Source: Agromyces albus
GTDB lineage: Bacteria > Actinomycetota > Actinomycetes > Actinomycetales > Microbacteriaceae
Direction: 5' to 3'
NCBI RefSeq assembly: GCF_030815405.1
Contig: NZ_JAUSWX010000001.1
Span: 124,001-188,000, forward strand
DNA: 64,000 bases
The position numbers and the translations under genes were made by a program. Shown here piece by piece: positions 51,664 through 60,328 of the stretch. Position 1 is the first letter of the stretch. The number at the start of each line of letters is the position of its first letter. A model generated the notes under the pieces. It saw only the letters and a program-made list of their open reading frames with translations. It did no database searches and was not told the DNA's origin.

Positions 51664-52683
51664 ATGACTCACGGATCGCGACCTTCCGCGTTCGTCGCGA
51701 TGTGGCCCGACTCGTTCTCCGCCCTCTTCGACGAGAGCCGGCTCGCCCGGCTGCGCTCGCTGTGCCACGTGGCCGACCCCGTGACATCCGGAGACCTCGA
51801 CGACCCCGACCTGGCCGACCGGCTCGCATCCGTCGAGGTGCTCCTCACCTCGTGGGGCACGCCAGCGCTCACGGCGGAACGCCTCGACCGGATGCCGAAA
51901 CTGAAGGCCGTCTTCCATTGCGCCGGCACCGTGCGGCCGATGGTCAGCGAGGCGTTCTGGGATCGCGGCATCCTCGTCACCTCGGCCGCCGAGGCGAACG
52001 CGATCCCTGTCGCCGAGTTCACCTTCGCGTCGATCGTGCTCGCCGGGAAGCGCGCACAGTACTTCGCCCGCGACCCCCGCGCGCACCGTCGCGAGTGGCG
52101 CTCGCTGCTCGACTCGCCGCGCATGTCGAACTTCCAGCGCAGCGTGGGCGTCGTCGGCTTCTCGCGCATCGGGCGTCGAGTGGTCGCACTCCTGCAGCAA
52201 CTCGACGGAGCCGAGGTGCTCGTCGCCGATCCCTACGCGGATGCCGCGGCCATCGCCGCAGCCGGAGCCCGACTCGTCTCGCTCGACGAGCTGCTTCCGT
52301 CGGTCGACGTGCTCTCCCTCCACGCACCCGCGCTGCCCGAGACGATCAACATGATCGGCGAGCGCGAGCTCGGGATGCTGCGTGACGGCGCCACGGTCAT
52401 CAACACCGCGCGCGGCACCCTCCTCGACACCGATGCCCTCGCGGTCGAGTGCGCGAGCGGCCGGCTCGACGCGATCCTCGACGTCACCGACCCAGAACCC
52501 CTTCCCCTCGACTCGCCGCTCTTCGACCTGCCGAACGTCTCGATCACGCCCCACATCGCGGGTTCCCTCGGCACCGAGACGTTCCGGCTCGCCGACGCCG
52601 CCCTCGACGAGCTCGAGCGCTTCCTCGACGGCCGTTCGCCGCTCTCCGCCGTCACGTTCGCCGACCTCGGAGTCAGCGCATGA
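51664..52683 (+). CDS. D-isomer-specific 2-hydroxyacid dehydrogenase family protein
   Basis: 339 residues from ATG 51664 (GAGGAG upstream). NAD loop VVGFSRIG (163-170), slightly degenerate from GxGxxG. Catalytic Arg250 (NTARGTLLD), Glu278 (DPEPLP) and His297 (ITPHIAG). The CAGTVRPMV and EANAIPVAEF segments are typical of a hydroxyacid dehydrogenase group found with polysaccharide and uronate genes. It overlaps the DUF2264 gene by 4 nt. Confidence 0.87.
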   Translation: MTHGSRPSAFVAMWPDSFSALFDESRLARLRSLCHVADPVTSGDLDDPDLADRLASVEVLLTSWGTPALTAERLDRMPKLKAVFHCAGTVRPMVSEAFWDRGILVTSAAEANAIPVAEFTFASIVLAGKRAQYFARDPRAHRREWRSLLDSPRMSNFQRSVGVVGFSRIGRRVVALLQQLDGAEVLVADPYADAAAIAAAGARLVSLDELLPSVDVLSLHAPALPETINMIGERELGMLRDGATVINTARGTLLDTDALAVECASGRLDAILDVTDPEPLPLDSPLFDLPNVSITPHIAGSLGTETFRLADAALDELERFLDGRSPLSAVTFADLGVSA

Positions 52684-54668
52684 GCGCCGCGACCCTGCAA
52701 CTGCCCGCCCTCGACCGGGAGCTCTCACCGCACACCGGCTGGACCCGCGAGCACTGGGCCGCGCTCGCCGACCGCATTCTCTCGTCGGCGCGCCCATTCG
52801 CGTCGCCGGGGCACGCCCTCATCTCCTTCCCGGGCGCTCCGGGCGGCTACGGCAGCGCGGTCGACGGGCTCGAGGGCTTCGCGCGCACGTTCATGCTCGC
52901 CGCCTTCCGCATCGCCGGCTCGCCTGGCGATACCGGCTCGCTCGCCGAGTGGTTCAGCGAGGGACTCGACGCGGGCACCGATCCCTCGTCGCCCGAGCGG
53001 TGGCTGCGCCCCGACGAGGTCGGCCAGGCGAAGGTCGAGGCAGCGGCGCTCGCGATCGGCCTGCACCTCACCCGAGACCTCATCTGGCATCGGCTCGACG
53101 CCCGCGTGCAGGGCAACATCATCGACTACCTCTCCACCGTCATCGGCCAGTCGTACCCGCCGATCAACTGGGTGTGGTTCCGCATCGTCGTCGAGCAGTT
53201 CCTCGCGAGCGTCGGCGGCCCCTACCGCCGCGACGACATCGAAGAGGACCTCGCGATCGCCGACGGATTCTTCCGGGCCGACGGATGGTTCTCCGACGGC
53301 TCCGCTCGAGCGTTCGACCACTACACGGGCTGGGCGCTCCACCTCTACCCGGTGCTGTGGGCCGGCATGGTCGCCGGCGACCCGCAGCACGAGGAGCGCC
53401 TCGCGCGGTATCGCGCCCACCTCGACCGCTACCTCGACGACGCGGTCACCCTCGTCGGGGCCGACGGCTCACCCCTCATCCAGGGCCGCAGCCTCGTCTA
53501 CCGGTTCGCCGCCGCCGCCCCGTTCTGGGCGGGCGCGCTCGCCGGGTCCGAGACGCTCGCACCGGGACTCGTGCGCCGCGCCGCCAGCGGCATCGTCCGG
53601 CACTTCGCCGACCGCGGGGCACCCGACGCCCGCGGCATCCTCACCCTCGGCTGGCACGGCGAATGGCGAGCTATGGCGCAGTCCTACTCAGGACCGGGGT
53701 CGCCGTACTGGGCGTCGAAGGGCATGCTCGGCCTCGCCCTGCCCGCCGACCACCCGGTGTGGACCGCGGTCGAGGAGCCGCTCCCCGTCGAGCTCGGCGA
53801 CGTGCAGCGAGTGATCGCCGCACCGGGATGGCTCGTCAGCGGCACGCGTGCCGACGGCATCGTGCGCGTCGTCAACCACGGAACAGATCACGGCAACGAG
53901 GGCGAGGCCCAGATCGACCCGCCGCTGTACGCGCGGCTCGGCTACTCGACCGCGACGGCACCGCTGCTGCGCGGCATGGGCGTGGAGCATCCGCTCGACG
54001 GCTCGGTCGCCGCGATGCGCGACGGCGTTCCGAGCCATCGCTCCGGGTTCACGCGCGGGCCGCTCGAGTCGATGCTCGGCGACGACGGGGCGGAGTTCGG
54101 CTTCGGAGCATCCGTCGCCCGTGCCCACTGGATCGACGACGTGCCGGCCGGTCCCGATCACGGCGACGGGAGGGCCGCGAGCGCCGTGACCCGCGGCCCG
54201 CTCATCGAGACGTGTTCGCTCGTGCGCGGCGCCTGGGAGGTGCGGTTCGTGCGCGTCTCGACGACGGGCGACGAGGACGTTGCCGCCGCCGTCATCCGCG
54301 TCGGGGGGTGGACCCTGTCGGGCGATGCCGAGCCGATCGTCGAGGGAGCCCTCGTGAGCTGCAACGGCCTCACGAGCGCACTCGTGCCGCTCGCCGGCTT
54401 CGAGGAGTCGGGCGTGCGCGAAGACCTCGACGCGACGCCGCTCGGCGCCCATTCCGCGACGCCGTGGTGCAGCACGGCCGATCAGGTGACGGATGCCGCG
54501 TGGCGCATCGTCGCCGTCCTGCTCTCGGGCGACGCCAACCCGCCGTCGCCGGCTCCACAGGTCGATCTCCTCGGCGCCGGCCGGTGCCGCGTGGAGTGGC
54601 CCGACGGAGCCGTGATCTCGATCGACCTCCCGGAGGTGAACCGAGTCCGAGTGCCCCACCAACCCTGA
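52680..54668 (+). CDS. DUF2264 domain protein (putative glycan-processing enzyme)
   Basis: 662 residues, cytoplasmic (no signal). The first 370 residues show the DUF2264 pattern: GGYGSAVDGLEGFARTFMLAAFRIAG, QSYPPINWVWFRIVVEQFL, DGWFSDGSARAFDHYTGWALHLYPVLWA and GPGSPYWASKGMLGLALP. The fold is predicted to be an alpha/alpha barrel with a beta-rich C-terminal half, like that of some polysaccharide lyases. Context with a heparinase-like protein suggests uronate-containing oligosaccharides. Biochemical role is not established. Confidence 0.82.
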   Translation: MSAATLQLPALDRELSPHTGWTREHWAALADRILSSARPFASPGHALISFPGAPGGYGSAVDGLEGFARTFMLAAFRIAGSPGDTGSLAEWFSEGLDAGTDPSSPERWLRPDEVGQAKVEAAALAIGLHLTRDLIWHRLDARVQGNIIDYLSTVIGQSYPPINWVWFRIVVEQFLASVGGPYRRDDIEEDLAIADGFFRADGWFSDGSARAFDHYTGWALHLYPVLWAGMVAGDPQHEERLARYRAHLDRYLDDAVTLVGADGSPLIQGRSLVYRFAAAAPFWAGALAGSETLAPGLVRRAASGIVRHFADRGAPDARGILTLGWHGEWRAMAQSYSGPGSPYWASKGMLGLALPADHPVWTAVEEPLPVELGDVQRVIAAPGWLVSGTRADGIVRVVNHGTDHGNEGEAQIDPPLYARLGYSTATAPLLRGMGVEHPLDGSVAAMRDGVPSHRSGFTRGPLESMLGDDGAEFGFGASVARAHWIDDVPAGPDHGDGRAASAVTRGPLIETCSLVRGAWEVRFVRVSTTGDEDVAAAVIRVGGWTLSGDAEPIVEGALVSCNGLTSALVPLAGFEESGVREDLDATPLGAHSATPWCSTADQVTDAAWRIVAVLLSGDANPPSPAPQVDLLGAGRCRVEWPDGAVISIDLPEVNRVRVPHQP

Positions 54669-54724
54669 ATTTCGCGGCCGCCCGGTCGCGAACTAGCATG
54701 CCCCCGAATGAGGAGTACAACGCA

Positions 54725-55987
54725 ATGAAGCGAACATTGGTCTCAGCGGCCGCGATCACCGCGGCCATCGGACTCGCACTCACCGGCTGCTCGGGCGCGC
54801 CCGCCCAGCAGGACGACGACGGTCCGGTCACCTTGAGCGTCTCGGTCTGGAACATGGAGCAGACGCCCGAGTTTCAGGCGCTCTTCGACGCCTTCGAGAA
54901 GGCGAACCCCGACATCACCATCGAGCCCGTCGACATCCTCGCCGACGACTACTCGGAGAAGGTCACCACGATGCTCGCCGGCGGTGACAAGACCGACGTG
55001 CTCACGATGAAGAACGTCACCGACTACGCGCGCTACGCGAACCGCGGGCAGCTCCTCGACGTGAGCGACGTCGTCGAGTCGCTCGGCGCCGACAACCTCG
55101 CCGGCATCGAGCCGTTCGACCTCGACGGCGAGTACTTCTCCGTCCCCTACCGCCAGGACTTCTGGCTGCTCTACTACAACAAGGGCCTCTTCGACGCGGC
55201 GGGCGTCGAGTACCCCGACCACATCTCGTGGGACGAGTACAAGAGCCTTGCCGAGCAGCTCACCGGCGAGACGGGCGGCCAGAAGGTCTTCGGCACCTAC
55301 CACCACTACTGGCGATCGGTCGTGCAGGCGATCGCTGCAGCACAGACCGGTGGCGACCTGCTGAGCGGCGACTACGGGTTCATGGAGGACCAGTACTCGC
55401 TCGCGCTCGACCTGCAGACCGGCGGGAACGCGCTCGACTTCGGAACCGCGAAGACGCAGCAGATCAGCTACCGCACGATGTTCGAGACCGGCCAGGCCGC
55501 GATGATGCCGATGGGCACGTGGTACATCTCGGGAATCGCCGCGGCGATCGAGAGCGGCGCGTCCACGGTCGACTGGGGCGTCGCACCGATGCCGCAGATC
55601 GATGCCGGCGACGAGACCGTGACCTTCGGTTCGCCGACCGCCTTCGCCGTGAACAAGAACTCGGAGCACCAGGACGCGGCCAAGAAGTTCCTCGAGTTCG
55701 CGGCCGGCGAAGAGGGTGCCAAGGCGATCGCCGCGATCGGCGTCGTGCCGGCCTTCTCGTCCGACGACGTGACCGCGGCCTTCACGGCACTGCCCACCGA
55801 CGACCTGTCGGTCACCACGTTCAGTGAGCCGAAGGACGTCGTGCTCGAGATGCCCGTGAGCGAGTACTCGTCGGACATCAGCACCATCCTCGATGAGGAG
55901 CACGAGCTCATCATGGTCGGCGACACCTCGATCCCGGACGGCATCGCCACGATGGACGAGCGCGTCACGGGCGACGTCCTCGAGTGA
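54725..55987 (+). CDS. Carbohydrate ABC transporter substrate-binding lipoprotein
   Basis: 420 residues after GAGGAG. Lipobox LTGC (Cys22). Mature fold: VTLSVSVWNMEQTPEFQALFDAFEKANPDITIE, VPYRQDFWLLYYNKGLFDAAGVEYPDHISWDEY and MGTWYISGIAAAIE. It binds the oligosaccharide for the importer encoded downstream. A GC-rich hairpin follows the stop. Confidence 0.91.
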   Translation: MKRTLVSAAAITAAIGLALTGCSGAPAQQDDDGPVTLSVSVWNMEQTPEFQALFDAFEKANPDITIEPVDILADDYSEKVTTMLAGGDKTDVLTMKNVTDYARYANRGQLLDVSDVVESLGADNLAGIEPFDLDGEYFSVPYRQDFWLLYYNKGLFDAAGVEYPDHISWDEYKSLAEQLTGETGGQKVFGTYHHYWRSVVQAIAAAQTGGDLLSGDYGFMEDQYSLALDLQTGGNALDFGTAKTQQISYRTMFETGQAAMMPMGTWYISGIAAAIESGASTVDWGVAPMPQIDAGDETVTFGSPTAFAVNKNSEHQDAAKKFLEFAAGEEGAKAIAAIGVVPAFSSDDVTAAFTALPTDDLSVTTFSEPKDVVLEMPVSEYSSDISTILDEEHELIMVGDTSIPDGIATMDERVTGDVLE

Positions 55988-55992
55988 TCCCT

Positions 55993-56024
55993 GCGGGACC
56001 CCGCCTCACCGGCGGGGTCCCCGC
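55993..56024 (+). terminator. Intercistronic hairpin after the binding-protein gene
   Basis: GGACCCCGCC (55996-56005) pairs with GGCGGGGTCC (56011-56020), loop of 5 nt, with the outer GCG/CGC extension broken by one extra C. No T-run. As at 45207, it lies between a binding-protein gene and its permease gene. Confidence 0.62.
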
Positions 56025-56062
56025 ACCAGCTCGCACACGAACCACACCCCGGAGGAACCGCC

Positions 56063-56977
56063 ATGGCGATCGCCGCAACGCGCGCACCGGTGCGCCAGCA
56101 GTCCAGAGCCCGAGCGCGGCGCAACGCGCTCGTGGGCTGGAGCTTCATCCTGCCCAACTTCATCGGGTTCGCGGTGCTGACCCTCATTCCCATGGGCGCC
56201 GCCTTCGTCATCGCCTTCATGGAGTGGGACTCGTACTCGCCGCCCGAGTGGGTCGGCGTCGAGAACTTCGAGCGGTTGCTGGGCGACCAGTCCTTCTGGA
56301 TCGCGCTCGGCAACACGGCGTACTACGCCGCCGGCCACATCCCCCTCACGATGCTCGCCGCACTCGGCCTCGCGCTCCTGCTGAACAAGCGGATCCGCGG
56401 ACTCGGCTTCTTCCGCACGACGATGTTCTTCCCGTACATCACGTCGCTCGTGGCCGTCGCGGTCGTCTGGAACATGCTGTTCAACCCGACGATGGGCCCG
56501 ATCAACCAGTTCCTCGAGTGGATCGGCGTGCAGGATCCGCCGGGGTGGACGACCACGTCGGCCTGGTCGATGCCCGCCGTCATCATCACCAGCGTCTGGC
56601 GCGACATGGGCTACTACATGGTGCTCTATCTTGCGGGCCTCCAGGCCATTCCGCAGGAGTACTACGAGGCCGCCGAGGTCGACGGCGCGAATGCGTGGCA
56701 GCGGTTCTGGAACATCACGATCCCGTCGCTGCGGCCGACGACGTTCTTCGTGCTCATCATGGTCACGATCGCGAGCTTCAAGGTGTTCGACCTCATCGTC
56801 GTGATGACCGACGGCGGCCCGGGCCGCTCGACCCTCGTGCTCTCGCAACTGATCTACCGGGAGGGCATCAGGGAGAATCGCTTCGGCTACTCGTCGGCGA
56901 TCTCACTCGTGCTCTTCCTCATCGTGCTCGTCTTCACCGTCGTGCAGTTCCGCATCCAGAAGAGGAAGGAGGACTGA
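56063..56977 (+). CDS. Carbohydrate ABC transporter permease, MalF type
   Basis: 304 residues. First segment at about 22-44 (ALVGWSFILPNFIGFAVLTLIP). EAA loop: EAAEVDGANAWQRFWNITIPSL. It ends in TGATG, so its stop shares one base with the start of the next permease. Confidence 0.91.
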   Translation: MAIAATRAPVRQQSRARARRNALVGWSFILPNFIGFAVLTLIPMGAAFVIAFMEWDSYSPPEWVGVENFERLLGDQSFWIALGNTAYYAAGHIPLTMLAALGLALLLNKRIRGLGFFRTTMFFPYITSLVAVAVVWNMLFNPTMGPINQFLEWIGVQDPPGWTTTSAWSMPAVIITSVWRDMGYYMVLYLAGLQAIPQEYYEAAEVDGANAWQRFWNITIPSLRPTTFFVLIMVTIASFKVFDLIVVMTDGGPGRSTLVLSQLIYREGIRENRFGYSSAISLVLFLIVLVFTVVQFRIQKRKED

Positions 56978-57897
56978 TGTCCGTCATCAGTACCCTCCCC
57001 GAGGTCGACCGGCTCGCCGACGAGCTGACACCCCCGGCCGCCGGCCGGCCCGTGACCGCGAAGCGCCGCGGGCCGAGACTGAACCCCGCGAAGCGCGTCA
57101 TCCTCTACGTGCTGCTCGCGGCACTCACGCTGCTCATCTTCGTGCCGTTCTTCTGGATGGTCTCGTCGTCGCTCAAGCACAACAACCAGGTCTTCTCGAT
57201 TCCGATCCAGTGGGTCCCGACCGAGTTCGTCTGGTCGAACTACGTCGACATCTGGACGCGCATCCCGCTGCTGACCTACCTGAAGAACTCGCTGTTCCTC
57301 TCGGTCACGATCACGTTCCTGCAGGTGCTCACCGGCAGCTTCGCCGCCTACGGCTTCTCGAAGATGCGCTTCAAGGGCCGCGACGTGCTGTTCGTCATCT
57401 ACATCGCGACGATCGCGGTGCCGTGGCAGGCGTACATGATTCCGCAGTACATCATGATGCAGAATGCCGGCCTCGTGAACACGCACCTCTCGATCATCCT
57501 GCTGCAGGCGTTCGGCGCGTTCGGCGTGTTCCTCATGCGGCAGTACTACATGTCGATCCCCGACGAGCTGAGTGAGGCCGCCCGCATCGACGGCCTCAAC
57601 GAGTACCGGATCTGGTGGCGGATCATCCTGCCGCTCACGAAGCCGGCGCTCGCGAGCCTCGCGCTGCTGACGTTCGTGAGCACGTGGAACGACTACATGG
57701 GTCCGTTCATCTACTTCACGAGCAATGACCTCTGGACCGTGCAGATCGGATTGCGGTCGTTCGTCGGCCAGTTCGACGCGGAGTACGCCATGATCATGAC
57801 CGGATCGGTGATCTCGGTCATCCCGATCGTGATCGTGTTCCTGCTCGGGCAGCGCTTCTTCATCCAGGGCATCGCGACGAGCGGATTGAAGGGCTGA
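56977..57897 (+). CDS. Carbohydrate ABC transporter permease, MalG type
   Basis: 306 residues. EAA loop: EAARIDGLNEYRIWWRIILPLT, followed by STWNDYMGPFIYF. The AAGGAGG ribosome site lies inside the end of the preceding gene. Followed after 2 nt by the YesL-like gene. Confidence 0.91.
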   Translation: MSVISTLPEVDRLADELTPPAAGRPVTAKRRGPRLNPAKRVILYVLLAALTLLIFVPFFWMVSSSLKHNNQVFSIPIQWVPTEFVWSNYVDIWTRIPLLTYLKNSLFLSVTITFLQVLTGSFAAYGFSKMRFKGRDVLFVIYIATIAVPWQAYMIPQYIMMQNAGLVNTHLSIILLQAFGAFGVFLMRQYYMSIPDELSEAARIDGLNEYRIWWRIILPLTKPALASLALLTFVSTWNDYMGPFIYFTSNDLWTVQIGLRSFVGQFDAEYAMIMTGSVISVIPIVIVFLLGQRFFIQGIATSGLKG

Positions 57898-57899
57898 CC

Positions 57900-58646
57900 G
57901 TGGGCACCGACGCCAACCAGCGCGCGAGCATCGACCGGCGGCCGAAGTCGGGCATCGCCCGAGTGCTCTCGCCAAGCCGCGAAACGTTCGAGAACGTGTT
58001 CGAGACGGTCTACCAGGCGCTCGCCGTCGCGTTCTCGGTGGCCCTCGCCGGCGTTCCGCTCGTCGCTGCACTCACCGTCGTCGCCCAGCCGCTCGCGGCG
58101 TGGCCGTTCCTGCTGCTGTGCGCCGTGCCGCTCGGGCCGGCGGTCACCGCGGCGTTCAGTTGCTTCGAACGCGCCAGGCGCACGGGTGACCTGCGGCCGA
58201 TGCGCGACTTCTGGATCGCCTACGCCGGCACCGCCGGGCGTGCGCTCGGCGTCTGGGTCGCGACGCTCGTGCTGGGCGCGATCCTCGTGCTCGACGTCAT
58301 GTTCCTCTGGGGCACGGAGTTCGCCGCGCTCGTCGGTCCGCTCCTCGGCGTGGTCGGCGCATTGCTCGTCGTCACGGCGCTCGGCTCGTTCGCCGGCATC
58401 GCGCGGCATCCCGAGTCGCGTGTGCGCGACATCCTGAAGGCCGCGCTCTTCCTCGCCATCAGGCGCTGGCCGGTCTCGCTCGTGACCCTCGCCATCCTCG
58501 GTGCGTGGGCGGCGATAATCCTGGCCCAGCCGGTGGTCGGAGTGCTCGGACTCGGCGGCTTCGCGCTCTACCTGCTCTGGAGTAATTCGGCGGCCGGCTA
58601 CGCGTCGATCACTCGCGAGTCCGAGGGCACTCCGACCACCCGGTAG
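57900..58646 (+). CDS. YesL-like membrane protein (DUF624)
   Basis: 248 residues from GTG 57900. Five or six hydrophobic segments, with FENVFETVYQALAVAF and the FERARRTGDLRPMRDFWIAY region between segments typical of DUF624. Members sit beside sugar importers in Bacillus and actinobacterial glycan clusters (for example the yes locus) and are thought to aid transport; no reaction is known. Cotranscribed with the importer. Confidence 0.82.
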   Translation: MGTDANQRASIDRRPKSGIARVLSPSRETFENVFETVYQALAVAFSVALAGVPLVAALTVVAQPLAAWPFLLLCAVPLGPAVTAAFSCFERARRTGDLRPMRDFWIAYAGTAGRALGVWVATLVLGAILVLDVMFLWGTEFAALVGPLLGVVGALLVVTALGSFAGIARHPESRVRDILKAALFLAIRRWPVSLVTLAILGAWAAIILAQPVVGVLGLGGFALYLLWSNSAAGYASITRESEGTPTTR

Positions 58647-58647
58647 A

Positions 58648-58935
58648 TCAGGCCTGCTGCGGCACGACGTCGAAGGCGACGCGGCCGTCGGGGGAGACGC
58701 TCGCGTCGAGCGTCTTGTCGGCGAGGGCCTCGGCCGCATTCCCGCCGAGGTAGACGCGGGCGCCGGCCTGTTCCACGATGGCGTCGGTCTCCTCGGGGGT
58801 GGGCACGATCTCGACGGCGAACTCCGTGCCGGCCGGATCCTCCGCGTTGATGCGGAGCCCGGTGCCGTCGGGGCCGCCGCTGCGGTCGACGATCTCCTTG
58901 ACGACCATGGTGGCGGTGTCGGTCAGTGTGAGCAT
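58648..58935 (-). CDS. HesB/IscA-like protein without cysteines
   Basis: 95 residues from ATG 58935 (GAGGAG upstream). MLTLTDTATMVVKEIVDRSGGPDGTGLRI and the later DASVSPDGRVAFDVVPQ follow the HesB-like fold, but none of the three iron-sulfur cysteines of A-type carriers is present; the protein has no cysteine at all. It belongs to a short actinobacterial group annotated as HesB-like, so a role in iron-sulfur assembly should not be assumed. Convergent with YesL by 1 nt and divergent from the LacI gene. Confidence 0.75.
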   Translation of the reverse strand: MLTLTDTATMVVKEIVDRSGGPDGTGLRINAEDPAGTEFAVEIVPTPEETDAIVEQAGARVYLGGNAAEALADKTLDASVSPDGRVAFDVVPQQA

Positions 58936-59163
58936 GCGTTTCTCCTCTGCGATCACGAAGTGTCCACCCTTCAGGATCGCCACCGACTCGGCAACCCCTT
59001 GAGATCGAGGCGCGGATGCCCCAGACTGGGCGCCCTTGGCGACCGCTTCGCGACGTTCGCGAACCGCTTCCGCGAATCTCACTGACTATGGTCCTACAGT
59101 GGATAGCGGTGTCCGTCACGCCCGTCGTCGACGAGTGGACGGCGCCGAAGGGGAGGATGGATC

Positions 59164-60213
59164 GTGGCAGACGGTTCGGGTTCGAAGCCCGTGACGCTGA
59201 CCGATGTGGCGCGCCTCGCTCGGGTGTCCGTTCCCACGGCATCACGCGTGCTCAACGGCGGCGTGCGCGGGAAGGCGAGCGGCAGCCCCGAGCTGCGCCG
59301 GCGCGTCGAGGATGCCGCCCGCGCGCTGGGATACTCGGTGAGCACCGCGGCGCAGGCGATCAAAGACGGGCGCGCCCGAACGATCGCCCTCATCGTCAGC
59401 GACATCGACGACTTCGGCTCGGCCACCGTGATCGCGGGCGTCATGCACGCCGCCGAGGAGCGAGGGCTCTCCGTCGCGGTGCGCACGACGCGAGACGACG
59501 CTCGGCGCGAGCTCGACCTGCTCACCAAGCTGCGAGGTGAGCGCCACCGCGCGATCGTGCTCGCCACGAGCCGAACGACCGACGCCGAGCGGGAGGCCGT
59601 GCTCGACGAGCATCTGCGCCTGCTCCAGGCGCAGGGCGCGAGCGTCGTGCTCATCGGCGACAGCGACCTGCCCTATCCCGCCGTGACCGTCGACAACCGC
59701 GGAGCAGCGGCGCGACTCGCAGTCGGACTCGTCGACGCCGGGCACCGGTCGTTCGCGGTGATCTCCGGGCCGACCGACCAGGTGACCTCGCGCGATCGGG
59801 TCGAGGGATTCCTCGAGGGGCTCGCGGAGCGTGGCATCACGGTTCCCGACGATGACGTGATCCACGCGCCGTTCTCCCGCGATGGCGGATATGAGGCCGT
59901 GCAGCGACTCGGGGATCGCGTGGGCGGATTCGACGTGATCGCCGCCATGAGCGATGCGATGGCGGTGGGCGCGATCGCGTCGCTGCGCGACCGCGGCATC
60001 GAGGTGCCGAACGGCATCGAGGTGACCGGCTTCGACCACGTGCCGATGCTCGGCGACGTCCTGCCGCGGTTCAGCACGGTCGAGATCCCGCTCGAGGCCT
60101 TCGGCGAGGCCGCGCTCTCGCTCGCGCTCGACGAGGGAGAGGGCGATGAACGCCCGACGCGCATCGCCCTCCCGGCCGAGACGATCGTCAAGGGCTCCGT
60201 CTACACCGGCTGA
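59164..60213 (+). CDS. LacI-family transcriptional regulator
   Basis: 349 residues from GTG 59164. Helix-turn-helix VTLTDVARLARVSVPTASRVLNGGVRGKASGSPELRRRV, sensor domain (IALIVSDIDDFGSATVIAGVMHAA; MSDAMAVGAIASLRDRGIEV). It precedes the alpha-galactosidase gene by 115 nt and probably controls it through the palindrome at 60272. It resembles the regulator at 23488. Confidence 0.9.
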   Translation: MADGSGSKPVTLTDVARLARVSVPTASRVLNGGVRGKASGSPELRRRVEDAARALGYSVSTAAQAIKDGRARTIALIVSDIDDFGSATVIAGVMHAAEERGLSVAVRTTRDDARRELDLLTKLRGERHRAIVLATSRTTDAEREAVLDEHLRLLQAQGASVVLIGDSDLPYPAVTVDNRGAAARLAVGLVDAGHRSFAVISGPTDQVTSRDRVEGFLEGLAERGITVPDDDVIHAPFSRDGGYEAVQRLGDRVGGFDVIAAMSDAMAVGAIASLRDRGIEVPNGIEVTGFDHVPMLGDVLPRFSTVEIPLEAFGEAALSLALDEGEGDERPTRIALPAETIVKGSVYTG

Positions 60214-60271
60214 CGCGATCTGCGTCGGCTGACGCCATCGACCAGCGGTGGTCGTGAGTCGTTGTATGGTG

Positions 60272-60285
60272 GGATAACGATATCC
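60272..60285. promoter_or_regulatory. Candidate LacI operator before the alpha-galactosidase
   Basis: GGATAACGATATCC has 5-bp symmetric arms (GGATA/TATCC) and lies 30 nt before the GAAGGAG ribosome site. The left half GGATAACG also occurs at 23338. Confidence 0.5.
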
Positions 60286-60328
60286 GCAAGGTCTCCGACG
60301 TTTGACCTCGTGACGAAGGAGTCAGCCC

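Noticed and set aside
52382..55987. A 1201-residue plus-strand frame that runs into the binding protein
   Set aside because: The first 780 residues are a low-complexity Arg/Pro-rich shadow of the hydroxyacid dehydrogenase and DUF2264 genes; the real gene starts at 54725 with a lipoprotein signal.
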